Positions 54,236-64,000 of a stretch of 64,000 nucleotides of DNA are shown piece after piece. The translations under genes were made by a program, and so were the position numbers. Source of the DNA: Impatiens glandulifera (Eukaryota; Streptophyta; Magnoliopsida; Ericales; Balsaminaceae); NCBI RefSeq assembly GCF_907164915.1, contig NC_061869.1, forward strand, positions 43,707,771 through 43,771,770. Reading direction: 5' to 3'. Numbering within the stretch: the stretch's first letter is position 1; every line of letters starts with the position of its first letter. The notes under the pieces were generated by a model. That model saw only the letters and a program-made list of their open reading frames with translations, searched no databases and was not told where the DNA came from.

Positions 54236-55461
54236 CTACAACTCATTGTTCTTCGAGTCATCAACTACAGTAGAAACTGTTTCTTTGCAAGTTGAAGTCG
54301 TGTATAACGTTCCAGTTTTGTGACCTCGAGCAACAACTATTGCTTCTTTAGTCACCTTCCATGCACCATTTTCACAACTGAAATTGTGACCTTCTTCATC
54401 AAGTTGTGTAACAGAAATCGGATTGCACATTAAACTTGTAATGTGTCTCACCTTATTAATCTTCCAAACTGAACCATTTGCCATCTTCAATTTGATATCC
54501 AGTGGCTCACCATCTGCGAGATAAACTTTCCCACAGTTTTAAGCCACATAATTCTCCATTAATTCTTTGTGGGCAGTGGTGTGGAAAGACGCTCCCGAGT
54601 CCAAAGCCCATGAATCTATCTGGCTATCAACAGAAAGAAGTAATGCATCAGTGACAGTTTCTGTAACAACGTTGGCTGCATCATTTTTATTATCACTGTT
54701 TCTCTTCGGTGCTTTGCAGTTCCTCTTCAAATGACCCTATTTACAACAATTCTAGCACTCAAATGTCCTCCCAGACTTGGACTGACTCTTCCTGCTCCTT
54801 GACATAGATCTGCTCTTACCTCGGTTGAAATTTCTATCATTATCTCTACCCATGTTTTCCACATTCAGAGCAGAACCTTTGAATGTTTACCATAATCAAT
54901 TTTACGAACCTCTTCAGCAAGAATACGATCTCTAACTTCAACAAATTCCAGTTTAGCATTTCCAAATGAATTACTAATTGCTGCACTCATAGGTTCCCAA
55001 CTATTTGGTAGAGATGCTAACAAAATCAGGGCACTAACTTCATCCCCAAAATCAATCTCAACAGATAGCAATTGATTCACAATTGTATTGAATTCATTCA
55101 AATGAGGAGTGACAGAAGTACCATCAACCATTCTTAAGTAAAAGAGTCTTTTCATTAAGTGTACCTTGTTGTTAGCAGATGGTTTCTCATACATATCAGA
55201 AAGAGCTTTTATCAGACCCATGGTGCTCTTCTCCTTTGCTACATTATGAGCAACCGTCTTGGCTAGCGTCAATTGGACAACTCCCAAAACATGTCTATTA
55301 AGGAGTTTCCATTCAGCTTCATCCATCTTCTCTGGTTTCTCACTCAAAGGAACATGAAGCTTCTTTCCATAGAGATAATCTTCAATCTTCATTCTCTAGA
55401 AGGCATAATCTGTCCCATCAAATCTTCCAATCCCATGTCCTATACTGTTCTAACTTGTCAT
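54236..55461 (-). pseudogene. Tork gag, zinc knuckle, protease, pre-integrase
   Basis: Gag start at 55461, with two stops before 'MKIEDYLYGKKLHVPL' (55392), then a UBN2-type gag ('LMKRLFYLRMVDGTSVTPHL', 'LLASLPNSWEPMSAAI'). The zinc knuckle (Cys-x2-Cys-x4-His-x4-Cys) near 54735-54770 contains two stops. Protease 'WALDSGASFHTTAHKEL' at 54539-54730. Pre-integrase part at 54236-54490 ('MANGSVWKINKVRHI'). Confidence 0.82.
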
Positions 55462-55503
55462 TGTTTCCAATGATCAAATTTAGCCTAGCTGCTTTGATAC
55501 TAG

Positions 55504-55859
55504 TTGTTAGGATTTGTATCTCCCAAATCCGACCAGCTTGAAACAATATGTAAAAATGCAAGAAAGAAGAACACAAGAAGACACATATTTATAGTGGTTC
55601 ACTCAAATTGAGCTACATCCACTTCAGCCACCACCAGATTTTACTATGAAGAAGAAGGAAGAATACAAAGTTTTTGCCTCACACTTTATCTCTCTAGAAT
55701 TCTTTCTCACAATTGTAAACCTTTAATAATCACATATTTATAGGGTAATAAAGCTAAATAACTCTTGGTTAGGCTCAAGCCCAAAACCAAATACAAACCC
55801 AATAAACTCTAATTAACACTTGTAGAGTTTATTATAAGTGTAGGCTCCATAACTCAACA
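55504..55859 (-). mobile_element. Tork 5' LTR
   Basis: 356 bp, TGTTAGGATTTGTATC to ATAACTCAACA; target repeat TAAAC follows. Confidence 0.92.
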
Positions 55860-56379
55860 TAAACATGGCATTATCTTTAGCCATTTTAATGGATTGAAAA
55901 AGGATGAAGATGAGGATTGAAGATGAAGAAGCCTTTTAGAGAGAGGGTAGAGAAAAAATATTTTAGGGTTTGTAGAGGAGATTTTAATCCCTGATTTTCG
56001 GCATGCATTCCATTTTAAGTGGAATATTCCAAACGTGTCTTAAACTTCCCTTATAAGTTGAACCGTCGTTTTCAAAGTGCGTTTCACCAAAACACTTAAA
56101 AGAGGAAATTTGGTGCCAGTTTGAAAAGTATTTCCAAGGCACAGTCATCATTATTTTTAATAATAAATTCTTTTGTGACTGTTAAAAAAAAACTTTTAAT
56201 TAAGCAAATTAATTAAAGAAAAACACTTAGATTTAAATAACCCACAAATGAATTAAATATAGATAATAAAGAAGAGTGCAAATAAATTCATAACTTTAGA
56301 ATTTAAGTGACCGATTTTTAAACAAAATAACTGGTTCACATTCTTCTAAACCGAAAAGGACAATGAAGGCTTAACACAA

Positions 56380-57113
56380 GATCTAACGACTTGAGGATCC
56401 TTGGGTTAGTTCCTTTTAGCCTGTGCCGCTTCTACACTATGGATCCAACTTACGACTTTTTCTTCGGTCAGGAGGTTGGATAGTCTTAGACTGGTTCTGT
56501 GTCCAAGGATGATGTGGAAATCGAGGAGGATGCAACCTATCTAAGAAATATACCCGGTCATCATTCTTGATGAAGAAACCATTTTTTTCAAATTATCAAA
56601 AATGATTTTTGACCAATTATTGGGGTGCCTATAATTATGGCGATCATCATTTCGAAAGTTTTCTTTGTATAGAAGTGGGTGGACTCCTTTGCCAGGATAA
56701 ATCTACTAACGATATCACTGAGAATTTGGATAAACAAAGACTTGACTCCATGAGTTTCCACGCGAGTGGAGGAGTTTGAGAAAAAGAAGGTGAAATCATG
56801 GACGATGTTGTCTGGGAATGGGAGGAACTCTGAGAATCCTTCGGTAGGAAGATCGAAGACCCAAGTGAAATCTTCTTCTTTAAGAATAAATTCTTTTCAT
56901 GCCATATTTGACATGATGGAATCATCAACAACTCTTGCATTTTAGAAAAAAATGAAAGACTTCCTCTTCATGAATCACTTGAGATCCTTCAAGGAACTTT
57001 CTTAAACCAGAATTTTCTAGAGATAAGAACATCTCAAGAACCTCCTCATCTTTGAGGGACTAAATAGAGTCAAAATCAACAAATAGAGTGTTGCGAGCGA
57101 AAGCTAGATTCAT
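56380..57113 (-). pseudogene. Sire2 short accessory gene
   Basis: Start MNLAFARNTLFVDFDSI at 57113, then a stop, then 'EVLEMFLSLENSGLRKFLEG'. Frameshifts near 56945 lead into 'VFDLPTEGFSEFLPFPDNI', 'VETHGVKSLF' and 'KKTFEMMIAIII' on the minus strand. This is the shared accessory domain in the usual order. A TATTTAA box at 57227-57233 lies ~114 bp before the ATG. It stands upstream of the long accessory gene, so Sire2 has at least two such genes in tandem, as in the inverted duplication. The end point is approximate. Confidence 0.7.
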
Positions 57114-57226
57114 TTCAAGATTTATGAGAGATGGGAAAATGAGAGAGAGAACTCTAGATTTTAGACTTTAGATTTTCTTAGAGAGATCCGAAATGGATTT
57201 GTGTAAGCTGATCCTAACGAGAGTCA

Positions 57227-57233
57227 TTAAATA
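57227..57233 (-). promoter_or_regulatory. TATA-like box of Sire2 short accessory gene
   Basis: TATTTAATGACTC on the minus strand before the ATG at 57113. Confidence 0.35.
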
Positions 57234-57915
57234 GAAGGAAGTTATCACTTCAGAGTCCTCCTAAAATCTATTGGGCAAGAGAAACTAGCCGTTATGTTGG
57301 TCATAAATGTGAACATTAAAAGACATAGGTCTTCACGTTACCCCATATTTGACCTTTATAATGTTGTAGAGGAGATAAGAGCAGATTAATTAAAAATACT
57401 TTCCTCATTTTTGTCTTTAATGATGACACTACATAAATTGTCATATAAATAACTGGTCGGTTTTCTACATATCCTTTGCCCAAGGAACATAATATTTTAT
57501 TTTGAAGAGAAACTGAACCGATCAGTTTTTGTTCAAATTCAAAATAGCTAGTCGTCTTAAACTCTAGAGTGCTTGAACTATCCGGTTTTTACATGTATCT
57601 CAATTGAGTGATCTTTATTGATTTCAAAAAGGAAAAACTCCCGATTTAATCTGATTATAATTATTTCTCTTCTATACCTATGCAAGTGAAAATATTTAGA
57701 AAACCGAAAATCTGAAAATTCGACCGGTTTGAGAAAAATCCGAATAGTTTATGAAGGTACCAAATTCACATTTTTATGCTGATGAGATATTTTGAGAAGC
57801 GAAGGCTTCTCCCTGAAAGTATGCCTAGTTTTTCATGAAGAGAAATGCAATATGACTTCTTTTTGAAAATGAAGGAGTTTCTCCCTAAATGCATGCCAAT
57901 ATTTTAAAAATAATT
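57234..57915. other. Sire2 non-coding region after RNase H
   Basis: No gene recognised between the pol end and the first accessory gene. Confidence 0.5.
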
Positions 57916-59330
57916 TTAGTTAATATCAGCAAGTCCTAGGATGTTTCTAATGTAAGAAAACTTAGTTTCCTGGAGTGGCTTGGTGAATATGTCGGTCACT
58001 TGCTGATCGGTTGGCATATATTCCAGCCAAATATGCTTCTGCATCACATGGTCTCGAATGAAATGATGTCGGATGTCGATATGTTTTGTCCTCGAGTACA
58101 ACACCGGGTTGTATGTTATGGACACTACGCTAGTGTTGTTACAAAAGATCGGGGACTTCACAGCTTCAATACCAAAATCACTTAGCTGTTGTTGAATTTA
58201 CAGTAGTTGAGCACAGTAACTTCCGGCTGCAAGATACTTTGCGTATGCTGTTGAAGTTGCAATGGATGTTTGCTTCTTGCTGTACCAGGAAACGAGCCGT
58301 TCACCTAGGAACTGACAAGTTCTACTGGTACTCTTTCTATCCACTTTACATCCTGCATAGTCTGCATTAAAGTAAGTTATTAGATTGAAACTGGAATACT
58401 TTGGATACCATAGTCCCACGTTTCTAGTTCCTTTAAGATATTTTAATATTCTCTTAGCCGCAATATAATGAGATTGCTTGGGGTTGGCCTAGAATCTCCC
58501 GCAGACTCCTACCGCAAACAAAATATCAGGTCGGCTTGCTGTTAGGTAAAGAAGAGAACCGATAATTCCCCGATAGGCAGTGATGTCGACGCTTTAACCA
58601 TCTTCATCCTTGTCAAGCTTAATAGAGGAACTCATTAGTGTTGAGGCAGTAGAACAACTCTCCATGCCAAACTTCTTTAATAACTCCTTTGTATACTTGG
58701 CCTGATTGATGAAGGTTCCCCCTTCAAGTTGGAGAAATTGAAGGACCAAAAAGAAACTTAGCTCCCCCATCATACTCATTTCAAACTTATCTGTCATCAA
58801 TTTGGAAAACCTTTCACATAGTTTGGGGTTTGTTGACCCAAAAATAATAGCATCAACATAAATTTTTACAAGTAAGATATGCTCATCTTTCTCAAATTTA
58901 AATAATGTCTTATCTACGGATCCTATGGTAAAATCATGATCAAACAAAAATTTTGTAAGAGTGTCGTACCAAGCTCTAGGAGTTTATTCCAAACCATATA
59001 ATGCTTTATCCAGACTATAAACTGGACTAATCAATGTAGGATTCTTAAATCGGGGGGTGTTCAACATAAACTTTCTCATTGATTATACCATTTAGGAAAA
59101 CACTCTTAACATCCATTTGAAAAACTTTGAAATTTTTAAAAGCAGCAAATGCAAGATATATTCTAATAGCCTCTAGTTTGACCACATGAGCAAATGACTC
59201 TTCGAAGTTAATGCCTTCTTCCTGTTTGTAGCCTTGGGCCACTAGTCTAGCCTTGTTCCTCGTAACCAAACCGTCTTCATTGAGTTTATTGTGAAAAACC
59301 CATCTAGTTCCAATGACAGATTGATTAGCT
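57916..59330 (-). pseudogene. Sire2 reverse transcriptase and RNase H
   Basis: RT: '[20 protein letters not shown]', '[18 protein letters not shown]', 'KIYVDAIIFGSTNPKLCERF' (the second catalytic Asp is Ala, so the YVDD site is lost) and 'FEMSMMGELSFFLVLQFL'. RNase H: 'YFNADYAGCKVDRKSTSRTC', 'FCNNTSVVSITYNPVLYSR', 'IDIRHHFIRDHVMQKHI' and 'TDIFTKPLQETKFSYI'. Stops and slips separate the pieces. Confidence 0.85.
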
Positions 59331-60285
59331 GGTCTTGGAACTATATGCCAGACTTTGTTCCATTGAAACTAATTTAGTGGCTCTTGCATTGCTAAAATCC
59401 AATAAGGATCAAGTAATGCTTCATCCACCTTTTTAGGTTCAATATGTGAGATAAAAACAGAATTTGCATATTCTTCTAACAGTTGATGTCTGGTCTTAAT
59501 AGGTGCAGAGGGGTTACCTATGATTAGCTCTAGAGGATGATTTTTATTCTATTTGAGGTTCGGTCCTGAAATGCTTTCTGACCGACCGGTTATTTGATCA
59601 AGATTTAACTGACCGACAGACTAATGAATGTCAGACCGACCGGTTTCCTCGGTAATATCCGGAGTGTCAACTTCTTGCTGTAGGACAACTTTATCTGGAT
59701 GAACTTCAGCGTTATTAACCGTTTTGTCATAAACAATTTGTTGGTAGACCTGAACATCATCTTCAATATTAGATTGTATATTGATATTCTCCAATATGTT
59801 AGATAAATCAATAGTTATGGAAGTGTTATTTTCAACAGATTCATCAAATACATCATGAGATGATTCTTCAACAGTAAGAGTTCTATATTATAAACTCTAT
59901 ATGCTTTACTAACTGCAAAATATCCTAACATAACACCAACATCAGATTTGACATCAAATGCGGTGAAATAGTTTTTATTATTGTTGTGGATTTAACACTT
60001 ACATCCAGAGATTCTAAAATGCAGGATATTAGGAAGTTTGTCATGGTAAACCTCAAAGGGCATTTTAATAAATCGTTTATTTATCATGAACAAATTTAGA
60101 GTATGAAATGCTATATTGATAGCTTCTGCCCAAAGTTTTTAAGCTACCCCTGAATCAGCTATCATGGATCTGGCAGCTTCCTTGAGGGTTTTATTTCTCC
60201 TCTCAGTTAATCTATTTGTTGAAGGGTTCTAGCACTAGACAACTCGTGTCTAATACCTAATTCCTCAAGATAAAAAGTTCTATTA
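59331..60285 (-). pseudogene. Sire2 integrase, C-terminal part
   Basis: Just inside the foldback element: 'RTFYLEELGIRHELSSART', then 'LTERRNKTLKEAARSMIADS' with the ER pair kept, and the copia integrase tail down to ~59331 with many stops. Continues at 62528 on the other side of the insertion. Confidence 0.75.
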
Positions 60286-62527
60286 GGGTGTGTTTGATAA
60301 GGGGGAATTGGAATTGACATTGAAATTCTAATTCTAATTCCATGAGAATTGGCCTTAAATTACAATTCAATTCCTATGTTTGGAAAAATTATTGAATTGT
60401 AATTCAATTCCAATTCCTATGTTTGGGAAAATGATAGAATTGTAATTCAATTCCAATTCCTACATTTGTAAATAAAATACCGGTTCACAATGTTAACTTC
60501 TTTAATATGTTTTCACGTTTTTGACATGTTTAACACATTTAACATGTTTTTGACATGTTTAACACGTTTTTGACATGTTTAACATGTTTAACACGTTTTT
60601 GACATGTTTAACAAGTCTTTTACACGTTTAACACGTTTTTGGCATGTTTAAACACGTTTTGACATATTTATCACGTTTTCACACTTAAAACACATTTTCA
60701 CACGTTTAACATGTTTCTCACGTTTTTGACACTTTTAATACGTTTAACATGTTTTTCACACGTTTTGACAAGTTGAACACGTTTTTCACGTTTTTGGCAC
60801 GTTTTTGACATGTCTAACATGTTTAATAGGTTTTTCACACGTTTAACATGTTATTCACATTTTTGGCACGTTAAACACATTTTTGGCATGTTTAATACGT
60901 TTTTTCACACATTTTACACATTTTCGAAAAGTTTAACACGTTTTCACGATTTGGCACGTTTTTCACACATTTTCACGTTTAACACGTTTTTCATATGTAT
61001 TTTACGTTGTTGGCACATCTAACACGTTTTATATTTTAATACGTTTAACATGTTTTTTACATGTTTTGATAAGTTTAACACGTTTTTCATATTTTTTGCA
61101 CGTTTAACACGTTTTTGACATGTTTAACACGTTCAACATGTTTTTCACACGTTTGACACGTTTAACACGTTTAACACGTTTTTAGAACGTTTTACACGTT
61201 TTTGGTACGTTTTACACATTTTTGGCACGTTTAATACATTTTTATCATGTTTAACACGTTTTGGTACGTTTAACACATTTTAACAAGTTTCATACATTTT
61301 TGGCATGTTTAACACGTTCAACACGTTTTTGGCATGTTTAACACATTTTTGGCATATTTAACACGTTTTAAACATGTCAAAAGTGTGTTAAACTGGCAAA
61401 ACGTATTGAACATGTCAAAATGTGTTAGTGTGCCAAAATTTATCAAACGTGCCAAAAATGTGTTAAACATACCAAAACGTGTTAAACGTGCCAAAAACAT
61501 ATTAAACGTGTTAAACGTGTTAAACGTGTCAAAAACGTAAAAACGTGTTAAACGTATCAAAAATGTGTTAAACGTGCCAAATAAGTGAAAAACTTTTTAA
61601 ACGTGTCAAAACGTAAAAAACGTGTTAAAAGTGTTAAAAACGTATTAAACGTGTAAAAAATGTTAAATGTGTTAAAAATCTGTCAAACGTGTCAAAAACG
61701 TAAAAAAACATGTGAAACAAATCAACAACGTGTTAAATGTGTTTAATGTGTTAAAAACGTTTTAAACATGTTAAAAACATGAAAACGTGTCAAAAACGTG
61801 TGAAACGTGCTAAATATATGAAAAACTTGTTAAACTTGCCAAAATTTAAAAAAACGTGTTAAACGTCTCAAAAATGTGGTAAACATGTGAAAAACGTAAA
61901 AGAACGTGCTAAACGTGTTAAAAATGTGTTAAACGTGTAAAAAACATGATAAACGTGTTTAATTTGTTAAAAACGTGTTAAATGTGTAAAAAATATGAAA
62001 ACGTGTTCAAAACGTGTTAAACGTGCCAAATATGTGAAAAACTTGTTAAACGTGCCAAAACGTGCAAAATGTGTCATAATTTGAAAAACGTGTTTAACGT
62101 GTCAAAAACGAGTTAAACGTGTTAAAAATGTGAAAATCGTGTTAAATGTGTCAAAAACGTGTTAAACATGTCAAGGACGTGAGAAATATCTTAAATGTTT
62201 CAAAAACGTGTTAAACGTGCCCAAAACGTGTTAAACATGTCAAAAACATGAAAACATGTTAAACGTGTTAAAAACGCGCTAAACGTGTGTAATGTGTGAA
62301 AAACGTGTTAAACATGTCAAAAACATGAAAACGTGTTAATTTGGAATTACAATTCCGACATAAAAAGATTGGAATTGAGAACTATCAAATTATGCTATAT
62401 TGAATTCCATTGGAATTCTAATTCCAATTCCAATTCTTAATATTAAAGTGTCTAACAAACATAAGAATTGGAATTGGACCCTCCAATTCCAAATCCAATG
62501 CCAATTCTAGGGTTACCAAACACACTC
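60286..62527. mobile_element. Foldback element of two head-to-head minisatellite arrays
   Basis: 2.2 kb. Terminal inverted repeats: GGGTGTGTTTGATAAGGGGG at the left and, reversed, GAGTGTGTTTGGTAACCC at the right, followed on both sides by GGAATTGGAATT-rich DNA. The inside is two arrays. From ~60485 to ~61375 runs a ~20-bp unit GTTTAACACGTTTTTGACAT; from ~61376 to ~62338 its complement. The TTA at 60283-60285 and TAT at 62528-62530 may be a decayed 3-bp target (PIF/Harbinger type). It splits the Sire2 integrase between 'GTEFT' and 'RTFY'. No gene inside; short frames are low-complexity. Confidence 0.82.
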
Positions 62528-63404
62528 TATAGTGAATTCGGTGCCTCTATCACTTCTAATTTTATTAACTCGTTCAAAATTTTCATTTTGTACCCTTTTA
62601 AGCATTTTAATTAAATTAGGGGTTGCTTAATCTTTGGAAACTAAGAAGATAACCCATGTAAACCTAGAGTAATCATCAATAATTACTAAAGTGTAGTTCA
62701 TTCCTTCTAGGCTGGTTACTTTAACTAGACCGAAAAGATCCATATGTAGAAGTTCTAAACATCTGTTAGATTGAATATTTCCTTTACTTTTGAATGTTGA
62801 TTAGATTTGTTTTCCCATTTGGAAAGCAGAACAAACCTTGTCTATTGAAAACTTCATATTAGGAATACCTTCAACTAACTCTTTAGTGCAAATATAATTG
62901 ATTGTTTTAAAGTTCAAATGATTTAACCTTTTATGCCATAGCCAGTTTTGGTCGCTATTAGCAATCATGCAAATAGAGTTATCAGATTTATTTTTCCAGT
63001 CTATTTTATAAATATTTCATACTCTATGCCCTGTCAATAAAGTACAACCCAGTTGATTCTTATCTAAACATGCCTGTTTATGAAATTCAACCATAAATTT
63101 CACATTTGACTATATCACACATTTGACTTATGCTAAGCAGGTTATACCATAACTTTCCAACAAGTAACACATTATTCATTGTTAGGTTGATATGGACAAT
63201 TTAAGCATTTCCCAGAACCTTACCCTTAGAGTTGTCACCAAAAATAATCTTTGAACCAAATTCTTTCACAATATCGGTTAACAACGTGTTGTTTCTGGTC
63301 ATGTGCCTTGAGCATCCACTGTCCAGGTACCATTCTGAATCCTCCAAGTATTTAGCCTGTTTACCCTGCAAAATACAACTATTTACACATTTGGGTACCC
63401 ACAT
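62528..63404 (-). pseudogene. Sire2 integrase N-terminal part and protease
   Basis: Protease at 63201-63404: 'EWYLDSGCSRHMTRNNTLL'. Pre-integrase and integrase parts follow down to 62528, ending 'RSDRGTEFT' at the insertion, with stops between. Confidence 0.8.
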
Positions 63405-64000
63405 TTAATTGGATCCACGACTAATTAGTCCCTTAGGAATCCATACTTGTCTTACTTTGATGGTTCTCCCAGTGCTCGTCTTAATAATTCTACATGCATT
63501 AGGCTTGACATCTCCCTGTTGCCTCTAGATGAATCATCATGTTTTGAAAGGAGGTTTGGAGAGTACCTCTTTGGAGTCTTCTCATGTACATGTCCAGCCG
63601 ACCGACTTGCTTTCCTTCTCTCAAGACTAAGCCACCATGACTAGTTAGTTGGCTCCACGTATTTTAGTTCCTTTTTAATTTCTGACTCTTCTGAATAATG
63701 ACTTGCTTCACTGTTGGTTGATGTACCCTTGACAAAGGTTATGAGAGGAAACATGCCATTCGTGGGTCTCAACTCTTTGCGTGATGTACCTAGATTGCTG
63801 TGTTTGTAGCCTAGACCGAACTTGCAATTAACAGGTCTCTAATGACTCGTCATCTGGCTTACAACATCTCCAGATTTTGTCCATGCAGCAATTACATATT
63901 TTGTTCTTTCGTTTTCCTCAGTTAGCAATTGGACTGTCTCCTTGAGCTTCTCATTCTCAGAGGATAGTTCAACTGTTCTACCAATTTGGTTATCTGGCTG
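63405..64000 (-). pseudogene. Sire2 gag, C-terminal part (cut by window end)
   Basis: Coiled-coil stretch 'ELSSENEKLKETVQLL' near 63900-63980, the same place and type as in Sire1 (38328-38537), then a Ser/Lys-rich link to the protease with stops. Confidence 0.6.

Larger units (their letters stand above)
51146..55859 (-). mobile_element. Tork-type Ty1/copia element, nested
   Basis: 4.7 kb with LTRs at 51146-51512 and 55504-55859 and a 5-bp target repeat TAAAC (51141-51145 and 55860-55864). Minus orientation. The polypurine tract AAGTGGGAGAT abuts the 3' LTR (51513 onward). The primer-binding site TAGTATCAAAGC abuts the 5' LTR (55503 downward), close to initiator-Met TGGTATCAGAGC. The LTRs are similar but not identical (a small indel near 51385/55745), and the genes carry a modest number of stops, so it is younger than its host. 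Confidence 0.92.
48241..55884 (-). pseudogene. Sire2 long accessory gene (gene C-like), split by Tork element
   Basis: Start MAKDNAMF at 55884; after ~25 bases the Tork element (51146-55859) intervenes. The frame then resumes at ~51140 with a stop in place of Gln, 'MQQVLRSVEKSGLRYLM', 'EFRAFFNSAKLV', 'ILHLPTTGRD', 'DLKYEYHILCDI', then from 50682 'INWRLILFNTLCEMV' and 'LGFAMKIGWIM': the accessory domain in full. A long low-complexity tail (50360-48241) rich in Glu, Pro, Ser, Lys follows with several stops and ends in a basic stretch (KKRETLKRGRR). Domain plus charged tail is the layout of gene C. Confidence 0.7.
46544..64000 (-). mobile_element. Sire2: Sirevirus-like Ty1/copia element (5' end beyond window)
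   Basis: Minus orientation. From the window end downward: gag C-terminus, protease, integrase (split by the foldback element 60286-62527), RT, RNase H, a short accessory gene (56380-57113), a long accessory gene (48241-55884, split by the Tork element 51146-55859), three polypurine-like tracts, 3' LTR (46544-47861). Same lineage as Sire1 by gene order and LTR blocks. All genes are broken. Confidence 0.8.

Noticed and set aside
60810..61560. Phe/Thr/Asn-rich open frames in the foldback arrays
   Set aside because: Direct translations of the AAC/GTTT minisatellite; no protein feature.
1..64000. tRNA or rRNA genes
   Set aside because: No cloverleaf or rRNA-like stretch was recognised by eye; only tRNA-complementary primer sites next to LTRs.

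Overview
The window reads as a plant nuclear, transposon-packed region. There are no bacterial-type operons. It holds plant LTR retrotransposons of both superfamilies, an L1-type LINE, hAT- and PIF/Harbinger-like non-autonomous elements, CACTA and plant-mobile-domain (PMD) gene debris, and one small fragment that looks like an ordinary plant gene with introns. An asterid, possibly Lamiales, is my guess, because the accessory proteins recall hypothetical proteins I remember from that order. That is memory and was not checked.

Layout. (1) 1-15973 is a giant inverted duplication. Arms of about 7.75 kb (1-7747 and 8022-15973) face each other across a 274-bp unique spacer, and the left arm runs off the window. 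Each arm holds the 3' part of a Sirevirus-like Ty1/copia element. In order outward from the spacer it has three tandem related accessory genes (A, B, C), a doubled polypurine tract, a 1.3-kb LTR, and then non-element DNA with a decayed PMD gene. Only gene B is open in both arms. (2) 16500-23437 is an old L1-type LINE. (3) 23440-25490 holds a decayed HR-like-lesion-inducer gene fragment, a TTA microsatellite and palindromic tandem repeats. (4) 25496-45595 is a decayed Tat/Ogre-type Ty3/gypsy element on the + strand. It is split by a hAT MITE (25779-26373), a 2.5-kb solo LTR (27967-30501) and a complete but dead 10.9-kb Sirevirus-like element, Sire1 (30524-41460, - strand). (5) 45590-45823 is a CACTA transposase-associated fragment, followed by AT-rich DNA. 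(6) 46544 to the window end is a second Sirevirus-like element, Sire2 (- strand). It is split by a Tork-type copia element (51146-55859) and by a 2.2-kb foldback element made of two head-to-head minisatellite arrays (60286-62527).

The unifying theme is a Sirevirus-like lineage that carries one to three extra genes between RNase H and the 3' LTR. The extra genes share one domain and most have a TATA-type box just upstream, so they look like separate transcription units rather than parts of a polyprotein. Gene C also has a cluster of E2F-like sites. The LTRs carry private minisatellites, and the polypurine tract is multiplied. The inverted duplication would give a hairpin RNA covering these accessory genes and the LTR if it were transcribed through, which makes it a candidate natural silencing locus. 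Nearly all other coding regions have stops, frameshifts or lost catalytic residues.
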